From an uncultured Clostridia bacterium (GTDB lineage Bacteria; Bacillota; Clostridia; TANB77; CAG-508), in the NCBI GenBank assembly GCA_948663505.1, contig CAPNAQ010000005.1, forward strand, positions 1-27,877: a stretch of 27,877 nt of DNA, in the 5' to 3' direction. Positions 22,126 to 27,877 of the stretch are shown in pieces (the stretch's first letter is position 1; the number at the start of each line of letters is the position of its first letter). Both the position numbers and the translations under genes were made by a program. The notes under the pieces are model-generated. The model did no database searches. It worked only from the letters and a program-made list of their open reading frames with translations, and was not told where the DNA came from.

Positions 22126-22956
22126 ATGGAACAAAATAATAGTATTAAATTATTTGAAGATAAAAATATTAGAGTGGCATGGAATGAAGATGAGGAAAAC
22201 TGGTATTTTTCAGTGGTAGATGTAGTTGGTATTCTTACTGATAATGATTATCAAAAATCGAGAAATTATTGGAAATGGCTTAAAAATAAGCTAAATCAAG
22301 AAGGAAGTGAACTGGTTAGTAATACTAACCAGTTGAAAATGAAAGCATATGATGGGAAATTAAGAGATACAGATGTAATGAATACAGAACAAATTTTAAG
22401 ATTAGTCCAATCAATCCCATCAAAGAAAGCAGAACCATTTAAATTATGGCTTGCACAAGTTGGAAAAGAAAGAATTGATGAAGCATATGATCCAGAAATT
22501 ACAATAAATAGAGCATTAGATACTTACAGGAAAAAAGGATATTCAGAAGAATGGATTAATCAAAGATTAAAAACAATTGATGTAAGAAAAGAATTTACAG
22601 ATGAATTAAAAAGAGTAGGTGTTAGTAAAAATAAAGATTTTGCCATACTGACTAATATGCTAACCCAAGTTTGGAGTGGATATTCTGTAAAAGAATATAA
22701 AAATTTGAAAGGATTGAGAAAAGAAAATTTGCGTGACAATATGACAAATATGGAGTTAGTTTTAAATATGCTAGCAGAAACATCTTCAACAGAAATATCA
22801 AAAAGTACAAATGAAAAAGGAATCAAAGGTGCAGAACAATCAGTTATAAAGGGTGGAAACATTGCTAAACTTGCTAGAGAACAATTAGAAAAAGAAACAG
22901 GAAAAAAAGTAATTTCTGATAAAAATGCAAAAGAAATAAGACAGTTAGGCAAATAA
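22126..22956 (+). CDS. BRO-N / DinD-like protein (phage antirepressor family)
   Basis: The 276-aa product has an N-terminal BRO-N domain (I-R-V-A-W-N-E-D-E-E-N-W-Y-F-S-V-V-D-V-V-G-I-L, then N-Y-W-K-W-L-K-N-K-L). A C-terminal part resembles DinD (V-G-V-S-K-N-K-D-F-A-I-L-T-N, then L-K-G-L-R-K-E-N-L-R-D-N-M-T-N-M-E-L, and a G-G-N-I-A-K-L-A-R-E-Q-L-E tail). E. coli DinD (274 aa) inhibits RecA filament function and is SOS-induced; BRO-N proteins are often phage antirepressors. It may couple element behaviour to DNA damage, which is inference. The ribosome binding site is AAGAGGTAAG. Confidence 0.85.
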   Translation: MEQNNSIKLFEDKNIRVAWNEDEENWYFSVVDVVGILTDNDYQKSRNYWKWLKNKLNQEGSELVSNTNQLKMKAYDGKLRDTDVMNTEQILRLVQSIPSKKAEPFKLWLAQVGKERIDEAYDPEITINRALDTYRKKGYSEEWINQRLKTIDVRKEFTDELKRVGVSKNKDFAILTNMLTQVWSGYSVKEYKNLKGLRKENLRDNMTNMELVLNMLAETSSTEISKSTNEKGIKGAEQSVIKGGNIAKLAREQLEKETGKKVISDKNAKEIRQLGK

Positions 22957-23062
22957 GGTATAAAAATATTGTTGTAATAGGAAAAATATGGTAAAATAAT
23001 AGGAAGATTGGAGAAAATAAGCAGTTAAACAGAAAAATAATAAAAGAAAAGAGGATGTAGCT

Positions 23063-23974
23063 ATGGATGAAAAAAGATGTATATTATGTAATAAGCCATA
23101 TGACCATAATTACGTGATGTTTGGAAGGGGTTGTTTAGATAACTTATATGGATTACTAGAATTTTCAAAACCATCTAGATTTGTATGGAATAAGGAATTA
23201 TATTTATGTACAAAAATTGCTTGGAAAAATCATAAATTTTTTCTTAGTAAAAAGAAAAAGTATAATTTAGCACAAAAATATATAGCTCTAAATTATTTAA
23301 ATAAAATGAACTATGAATTTTTAGATGATATAAAAGAGAAAATTTTAAAAGATATAAATAGTATATCAGCATTTTAAAAAAATATAGCAGAATCAATTTC
23401 TTTTTCATTAAATGATATATATAAATTATTTAATTATTCACAAAAATTTGATGAACTTATAAAAGAATTTCAAAATATAAATTGGCAAGAAGTAGATGAA
23501 AAAGTCGCAGAAAATTTTATAAAAAGCATGAGTTTTATATTTGATGTAACTAAAAAATCAGATCCAATATCATATGCTGTGTTCTATTTAATGCAATATA
23601 CATTTTGGCAAATAGTTGTTGTAGGGGGAATATTAACTAATATGAAACTTTCTGCTAGATTATTGACTAATTCATTATCGCTATTTGGAAAGCAACCAAG
23701 TGATATGCTTATAGAAGATGATGAAACAATTACAACAATATTAGATAGTGAATCATTTAAGGATAGAATAAATCAATTGTTAAAAAAGTATGGAGAAGGA
23801 AAAGAGGAATTTATTGTAGATAATAATGCACCAACAGAAGATATTTTAATAAGTTTTGAAAAAAGTGATGAAAATAAAAAAAAGAATGTTACTAAAGAAA
23901 ATGCAACAGGTTATGAAGTAGCTGTTTATGATTATGATAAAAATATTTTATATTATTATTGGACAAGTATATAG
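23063..23974 (+). pseudogene. Unknown gene with one internal TAA codon
   Basis: ATG 23063 (site AGAGGATG) opens a 104-aa product starting MDEKRCILCNKPYDHN, with a Cys-x2-Cys-type start and Trp/Lys-rich middle. After TAA 23375-23377 the same frame stays open for a further 198 codons (K-N-I-A-E-S-I-S-F to Y-Y-W-T-S-I) without a plausible start before the ATG at 23528. This suggests a single ~303-codon gene with a nonsense change, or rarely a readthrough design. The second half has a hydrophobic segment (F-W-Q-I-V-V-V-G-G-I-L) and an acidic C-terminal part. I do not recognise either half. The stop is TAA next to an A-run and is not of the CGG type. Confidence 0.55.
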
Positions 23975-24075
23975 TATATGAAATACAGAATATGTAAATT
24001 ACGAATGATATATAGTAATCTATACCTTCTATTTTTATGAAGAAAATTAAATTTAAGAAAGCGAGAGTGATATTT

Positions 24076-24171
24076 ATGAAAAAAGAAGAAATTATAGAAT
24101 CAATTAAAAAAATTGAAAAAATAAGTAATGAAATAATACAAACAAAAGAAAAAATAAAAGATGAAGAATAG
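24076..24171 (+). CDS. 31-aa ORF, element 2 copy of the shared small ORF
   Basis: It encodes MKKEEIIESIKKIEKISN followed by E-I-I-Q-T-K-E-K-I-K-D-E-E. It is the counterpart of 5453-5542 in element 1, with the upstream ~50 bases (ACCTTCTATTTTTATG onward) also nearly identical. Substitutions between the copies are mostly conservative (K/R, K/N, E/K). A short charged helix is predicted. Confidence 0.5.
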   Translation: MKKEEIIESIKKIEKISNEIIQTKEKIKDEE

Positions 24172-24197
24172 AAAAATATTTTTGTAAACTAGAAAAA

Positions 24198-24563
24198 GTG
24201 AGAATGGATATGTATGATGCAGTAATGCAAGAAAACTTATGGAGAGACTTTATGGGAGATGAAGTAACAGATTTTTTGTTATCAGATCATATAAAAGAAT
24301 GGGTAGACTATATATTAAGTACAAATCAAGAACTAGAAGTATTCAAACACCAATATTTCTCATATGAATATGGATTGTTAAAAGATGATGAAGGAACTTT
24401 CAAATATATTTTAGAAAAAGAAAAAATCATACCATCAGAAACAATATTTATAGATGATAGCAAAGATAATATAGAAATGGCAAATAGAGAAGGGATTCAA
24501 GGAATAGTATTTCAAAATGCTAAACAATTAGAATATGAATTGAAAAAAATGCAAATAATTTAA
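24198..24563 (+). pseudogene. HAD-superfamily hydrolase fragment
   Basis: The C-terminal half matches HAD phosphatases: F-S-Y-E-Y-G-L-L-K-D-D (motif III region), then E-T-I-F-I-D-D-S-K-D-N-I-E-M-A-N-R-E-G-I (motif IV). The N-terminal DxDx nucleophile motif and the motif II Ser/Thr region are absent, and the first ~40 residues look like cap-domain sequence joined by deletion. No good ribosome binding site is seen. It is probably a remnant. Confidence 0.65.
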
Positions 24564-24631
24564 AAATTAGATACTAAAACAATACTCAGACTACTGAAAA
24601 ATAAGCACTTATAAAAATTTTAGCGTGTCTA

Positions 24632-24660
24632 TTGAAATTATATAAAAAATGTAGTACAAT
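24632..24660 (+). promoter_or_regulatory. Sigma-A-type promoter upstream of the HTH gene
   Basis: TTGAAA (24632-24637) and TACAAT (24655-24660) have 17-base spacing. About 120 bases of leader follow, including a 12-codon mini-ORF (24717-24755), before the HTH gene. Confidence 0.65.
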
Positions 24661-24787
24661 AACAATGTCAACAACAAAAGTAAATACAAAATGACTTAAG
24701 AAAGGTTTATAAAAAATGAAGGAAATACGAGAAAGTCAAATTTTCAAAAAATAAGAATTGTTGATTACTATTTGATGAGAGGAGGTA

Positions 24788-25099
24788 ATCAAACCAGACA
24801 GCAAGAGGCAGAAAATTTGCGAATTGTATTTTGAAGGAAACCTTAACTGCGTTTGTATAGCAAAAGAATTGGGAATAAGTCCACAATATGTATCAAAAAT
24901 TTTAAAAGGACATCCTAACTATAAAAAAGAAAAGGAAATAAGAAGTAAGATAAAATATAAAAATTATCTTGAGAGAAAAAAGACAAATAGACAGTTAAGA
25001 ACAAAAATTTTGAAGGAGAAAGAGAATGGCGAGCTAGAGTATTTAAGACACTTACAGTGGCAACATGCAATTGAAATGTCAAAAAAATACTTAGTCTAA
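24788..25099 (+). CDS. Small HTH protein, sigma-region-4-like, unusual start
   Basis: The open frame contains K-I-C-E-L-Y-F-E-G-N-L-N-C-V-C-I-A-K-E-L-G-I-S-P-Q-Y-V-S-K-I-L-K, a helix-turn-helix of the sigma-70 region 4 kind, followed by a very basic helical tail. The GAGGAGG at 24779-24785 is followed within three bases by ATC (24788), whose frame adds I-K-P-D-S-K-R-Q to the HTH. An ATG or GTG is absent there, and the next possible start, TTG 24824, cuts the first helix and lacks a ribosome binding site. An ATC start as in infC is therefore the best reading, giving 103 aa. It is probably the element's regulator. Confidence 0.6.
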   Translation: MKPDSKRQKICELYFEGNLNCVCIAKELGISPQYVSKILKGHPNYKKEKEIRSKIKYKNYLERKKTNRQLRTKILKEKENGELEYLRHLQWQHAIEMSKKYLV

Positions 25100-25132
25100 T
25101 TATGTTCAAAATATTGTTCCAAAAAATCAACT

Positions 25133-25174
25133 AAAAGCAAGCATTTAACAAAAAAGTAAATGACTTGCTTTTAT
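25133..25174 (+). terminator. Intrinsic terminator after the HTH gene
   Basis: AAAAGCAAGCATTTA (25133-25147) pairs with TAAATGACTTGCTTTT, with one bulged A, and is followed by TATTTAA. A related AAAAGCAAGCATTTA stretch occurs in element 1 near 5595-5610. Confidence 0.65.
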
Positions 25175-25219
25175 TTAAGTTCTAGGAAGCTTTAGCTGAC
25201 GTAGAAATTAAATATGCGA

Positions 25220-25265
25220 AACTTAGATTTTCTTAGCGAAATAATAAGCTTAGAAAATCTTAGTT
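25220..25265. repeat. Imperfect 18-bp-arm inverted repeat
   Basis: AACTTAGATTTTCTTAGC (25220-25237) and GCTTAGAAAATCTTAGTT (25248-25265) are inverted copies with two mismatches and a 10-base loop. It lies in the gene-free part (25100-25367) before the 53-aa ORF. It may be a regulator or recombination-accessory site. Confidence 0.55.
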
Positions 25266-25367
25266 CCGTTTTAGTATGCCTTAAAATTAAAAAAGAAGGG
25301 AGGAGATAAGTTTTAGCATACATTAATCTAACTTTGAATATTAATTAGAAACAAGAGGAGGCAGCCT

Positions 25368-25529
25368 ATGGAAAAAAAGCAAATTGTATCTAATAAACAA
25401 GTAAAGTTAGAGATTGAATTGATACTAAATAGAAAATTGTTTCAAAATAATACAATTAATAGAGAGGTATATGAAAATGTACAAGATGAATTATTAAGAG
25501 AAATTAATAAGGAAATGGAAAAAGTTTGA
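25368..25529 (+). CDS. Small 53-aa protein upstream of the recombinase
   Basis: The ATG at 25368 follows AAGAGGAGG. The start is MEKKQIVSNKQVKLEIEL, followed by I-L-N-R-K-L-F-Q-N-N-T-I-N-R-E-V-Y and an E/K-rich helical end. Short helical ORFs in this position are common in serine-recombinase elements, which makes it a candidate accessory or directionality factor, but no family is recognised. Confidence 0.55.
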   Translation: MEKKQIVSNKQVKLEIELILNRKLFQNNTINREVYENVQDELLREINKEMEKV

Positions 25530-25596
25530 AAAATAACTGCTTTATAATATAGATATAAAAGAAAAACAATTATATAATAATTGTGCCTATAAAGAT

Positions 25597-25635
25597 ACTT
25601 AAAAAATAGAAAATAAAATTTTCTATTTTTTAAGT
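25597..25635. terminator. Strong hairpin, probable terminator after the 53-aa gene
   Basis: ACTTAAAAAATAGAAAAT (25597-25614) and its exact reverse complement (25618-25635) form an 18-bp stem with a 3-base loop. T-rich and A-rich arms allow termination on either strand. Confidence 0.65.
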
Positions 25636-25651
25636 GGCTATAATCGCTTTT

Positions 25652-25723
25652 GCCTTTGAGATTTCCTCATTATATTCGGAAACTCAAATCGGCAAGAAGA
25701 AAAGTTTACAAGAAACTTTTCTT
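25652..25723 (+). promoter_or_regulatory. Two leader hairpins before the recombinase
   Basis: The first hairpin pairs GCC-TTTGAG-TTTCC (25652-25666) with GGAAA-CTCAAA-GGC (25678-25693). The second pairs AAGAAAAGTTT (25697-25707) with AAACTTTTCTT (25713-25723). They lie directly before the AAGGAAGGAG ribosome binding site of the recombinase and could control its expression. Confidence 0.45.
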
Positions 25724-25746
25724 GATAAAAGGAAGGAGATAAAAAT

Positions 25747-27498
25747 ATGGATTTATATAATATGAGAAAAGAAATAAGTAGTGGCAAAAGTATATATGAC
25801 TTACCACTAAAAGTAACATACTATGCAAGAGTATCAAGCGAAAAAGATGAACAATTAAATTCATTAAGTAATCAAGTTTTTTATTTTGAAAACCATATAA
25901 AAGAAGTCTCTAACTGGACATATGTTAAAGGATATGTAGATGAGGGGATAAGTGGTACAAGTGTCAACAAAAGAGATTCATTTAAAAGAATGATAGCAGA
26001 TAGTAAAAAAGGAAAGTTTGATTTAATATTAACAAAGGAAGTAACACGTTTTGCAAGAAATACATTAGACAGTATCTCTTATACCCAAAAATTATTAGAC
26101 AATAATGTAGGAGTATATTTTCAATCTGATAATATTAATACTATCATGCCAGATTCGGAACTAAGATTAACCATTATGGCAAGTGTAGCACAAGATGAAG
26201 TAAGAAAATTATCAGAAAGAGTAAAATTTGGATTTAGTAGATCCATTGAAAAAAAGAGAGTATTAGGAAACAACAATATATTTGGTTATCGAAAGGACAA
26301 GACAAAATTAGTCATACATGAAGAAGAAGCAAAAATGATAAGAGAACTATTTGAATTATATTCGCAAGGAGAAATGGGATTTTACAAAATATCTGAATAT
26401 TTTAAACAAAAAGGATATAAAGGAAAAAATGGAACACCAATATCTTCACAAACATTAAGAAGAATTATAAGAAATCCTAAATATAAAGGATATTACAGAA
26501 CAGGAACTGTAAAAGTAGTAGATTACAAATTACACAAAGCACAAAAGATGCCAAAAGAAGAATGGAAAGTATTTGAATGTAAAGAAAACATACCAGCCAT
26601 TGTTTCAGAAGAACTATGGGAAAAATGTAATAACATATTAGAAAAGAAATCAGCAAGTTGTTTAAACAGAGTAGAAAATAAAGATGTATTTAAAAATAGA
26701 TATGCTTTTAGTGGATTAATTTATTGCAAAGAACACGAAGGAGAAGAATACATGCCAGGATATAATAGAATATCTGGAGCCAAAAGGTCAAACAAACCTG
26801 CTTGGGCTTGTAGTAGATACATTACATATGGACTAAAAGAATGTGAGAGTCCAATTATACAAGAATCAGAATTAATAGAAATTTTAAAGATAGTTTTGAA
26901 TAAGTTTCTTTCTAATAAAGAAGAAATCATAGAAGACTTGCTAAATAAATACAAGAAATATAATTTTACAAAAGATTTTGAAGTAGAAATATCAAATATA
27001 GAGAATAATATAAATGCAATACAAATTAAAAAGGATAAATTATTAGAACTTACTATTAAAAGTATGTTATCAGATGAAGAGTTTTATAAAAGAAATGAAG
27101 AACTAAATAAAGAAATACAAAAACAGCAAGAGAAAATAAAACAACTAAAAGAAGAAAAGGAAAATCTATCTTCTATAGAAGACAACATGAAACAAATAAA
27201 AGTAGCATTAGAAAAAGAAATAAGGATAGATGAAAATATAGAAGACTTAATCAAATTATTAGTAGACAAAATATATGTGTCAAAAATAAATGAAGACAGA
27301 AAACATATAAAACTAGAAATCTATTTTAAAATAGGAGAACCAATTACATTAGAAGGAAATTTGAGCAAGCAGAAAAAACAAGAATATATGATAGACAATG
27401 AAAAGTATCTTTTATGTGACAATGATAACAATGAACATTATACAAAAGAGAACAACTATCAATCTTGCAACAACAACCTCTATAATAGTACCAGGTAG
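25747..27498 (+). CDS. Large serine recombinase of element 2
   Basis: This 583-aa protein has a resolvase domain with Y-Y-A-R-V-S-S (catalytic Ser30) and V-T-R-F-A-R-N-T-L (catalytic Arg region), and D-E-G-I-S-G-T-S. A recombinase domain (about 175-290) contains N-P-K-Y-K-G-Y-Y. The zinc-binding segment has Y-C-K-E-H in place of the usual CxxC, then W-A-C-S-R-Y and C-E-S-P, and a coiled coil spans about 400-490. The ribosome binding site is AAGGAAGGAG. The last three codons (S-T-R) and the TAG come from ylmC flank sequence beyond the TCTATAAT core. In the circular element the ORF would instead run on for 49 codons (20370-20516), making 629 aa. Confidence 0.95.
   Translation: MDLYNMRKEISSGKSIYDLPLKVTYYARVSSEKDEQLNSLSNQVFYFENHIKEVSNWTYVKGYVDEGISGTSVNKRDSFKRMIADSKKGKFDLILTKEVTRFARNTLDSISYTQKLLDNNVGVYFQSDNINTIMPDSELRLTIMASVAQDEVRKLSERVKFGFSRSIEKKRVLGNNNIFGYRKDKTKLVIHEEEAKMIRELFELYSQGEMGFYKISEYFKQKGYKGKNGTPISSQTLRRIIRNPKYKGYYRTGTVKVVDYKLHKAQKMPKEEWKVFECKENIPAIVSEELWEKCNNILEKKSASCLNRVENKDVFKNRYAFSGLIYCKEHEGEEYMPGYNRISGAKRSNKPAWACSRYITYGLKECESPIIQESELIEILKIVLNKFLSNKEEIIEDLLNKYKKYNFTKDFEVEISNIENNINAIQIKKDKLLELTIKSMLSDEEFYKRNEELNKEIQKQQEKIKQLKEEKENLSSIEDNMKQIKVALEKEIRIDENIEDLIKLLVDKIYVSKINEDRKHIKLEIYFKIGEPITLEGNLSKQKKQEYMIDNEKYLLCDNDNNEHYTKENNYQSCNNNLYNSTR
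27479..27486 (+). other. attR of element 2 (core TCTATAAT)
   Basis: The right copy of the TCTATAAT core overlaps the end of the recombinase ORF. The following AGTACC belongs to ylmC (I-I-V-P-G). Confidence 0.78.
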
Positions 27499-27598
27499 TA
27501 ATAAAATTATGAATTTTTTTTCTTCTAATAATGATATCGTAATACCTTGGCAAAATATAAAATGTATAGGTGATGACTTAATTATAGTGGAGATATAA
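27487..27598 (+). pseudogene. ylmC: ylmC 3' part, displaced by element 2
   Basis: The frame I-V-P-G-S-N-K-I-M-N-F-F, then D-I-V-I-P-W-Q-N-I-K-C-I-G-D-D-L-I-I-V, ending at TAA 27596-27598, is the C-terminal half of YlmC/YmxH proteins; I-V-I-P-W-x-x-I-x-x-I-G-x-D is the family signature. It continues the half at 20248-20369 without gap or loss when the two cores are joined. Confidence 0.92.
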
Positions 27599-27700
27599 AG
27601 TAAAATCGAGAAAAAATAGAGTGGAATTATTACAAAAACAATGATATTTACAATAAATATTTTATCTTAAAAATATTTTTTAAAATTTATGAAAAAAGTG

Positions 27701-27729
27701 TTGACTTTTTATATACAATATGTTAATAT
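27701..27729 (+). promoter_or_regulatory. Strong sigma-A-type promoter near window end
   Basis: TTGACT (27701-27706) and TAATAT (27724-27729) are separated by 17 bases. No start codon with a ribosome binding site follows in the remaining ~140 bases. Confidence 0.65.
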
Positions 27730-27822
27730 AAATAAGCACAAGGAAATAATAAAAAAATTAGATTGTGTAAATATTATATTTATATACTTTTAAAGACAAA
27801 ATTTGAAGAAAATGAACTAAAG

Positions 27823-27877
27823 AATTAGTAATAAATTTAAGCAAAAATTTTAACTGATATTTACTAATTTTTATTTT
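27823..27877 (+). terminator. Terminator-like hairpin at window end
   Basis: AATTAGTAA (27823-27831) and TTACTAATT (27861-27869) pair perfectly, with T-rich sequence after. With the promoter at 27701 this bounds a ~140-base transcript, either a small RNA or a regulatory leader of a gene beyond the window. Confidence 0.5.

Larger units (their letters stand above)
20362..27486 (+). mobile_element. Element 2: ~7.12-kb serine-recombinase integrative element in ylmC
   Basis: The core-to-core distance is 7117 bases. Contents in order are a displaced recombinase tail, a DUF3006 gene divergent from a ComEC-like hydrolase, a BRO-N/DinD-like gene, an unknown gene with an internal stop, the shared 31-aa ORF, a HAD remnant, an HTH gene, a 53-aa ORF and a large serine recombinase. 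It has no phage structural, replication or conjugation genes. The flanks rejoin into an intact ylmC. It resembles element 1 in layout but its recombinase is only distantly related. Confidence 0.9.

Noticed and set aside
1..27877. CRISPR arrays, rRNA and tRNA genes
   Set aside because: No repeat-spacer pattern, no rRNA-like GC-rich conserved stretch and no cloverleaf with a TTC-type arm was seen by eye.

Overview
The window looks like a chromosomal segment of an AT-rich, endospore-lineage Firmicute, most likely an uncultivated Clostridia member. The grounds are strong AT bias, AGA as the main Arg codon, frequent TTG/GTG starts behind GGAGG-type ribosome binding sites, a Bacillus/Clostridium-type division cluster (ftsQ, two DUF881 genes, DUF1290, ftsA, ftsZ) and, directly after it, spoIIGA-sigE-sigG-ylmC. 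I cannot place the genus.

Layout. 182-685: rpsT and a 50-aa unknown (minus strand). 947-3189: scpB, an editing-domain-less proS and a 60-aa unknown. 3241-4109: a gerQ-like and a cwlJ-like gene (minus strand), a germination pair. 4219-4878: cmk. 4974-11289: murA, split at its catalytic-cysteine codon by a ~5.06-kb serine-recombinase element (element 1). 11628-17338: ftsQ to ftsZ. 17502-20159: spoIIGA, sigE, sigG. 20248-27598: ylmC (YlmC/YmxH family), split by a ~7.12-kb serine-recombinase element (element 2). The window ends with a strong promoter and a terminator-like hairpin whose gene, if any, lies outside.

Main observation. Three sporulation/germination genes (cwlJ-like, sigE, sigG) each carry one extra C immediately before a conserved glycine codon, producing an in-frame CGG. 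Skipping that C (+1) restores a full-length, family-typical protein in all three, and no other lesion is visible in them. In a hand scan of both strands I found no other in-frame CGG in any annotated gene, although CGA and CGT are used. This suggests that CGG is a rare, hungry or unassigned codon acting as a +1 recoding signal, concentrated in sporulation genes. Sequencing error and early gene decay remain alternatives. A good sigma-F-type promoter in front of sigG fits a retained sporulation programme.

The two elements share a layout: a recombinase whose stop codon lies in or just after the right att core, a near-identical 29/31-aa ORF, and a DUF3006-like gene divergent from a secreted or membrane-anchored hydrolase (staphylococcal-nuclease-like in element 1, ComEC-like metallo-beta-lactamase in element 2). 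Element 1 also has a DUF4258/YgiT-type toxin-antitoxin-like pair. In element 2 the recombinase reading frame would continue across the circular junction, so integration would exchange a 49-aa C-terminal tail for three residues. Clean excision would rebuild a ~418-aa MurA and a 77-aa YlmC.
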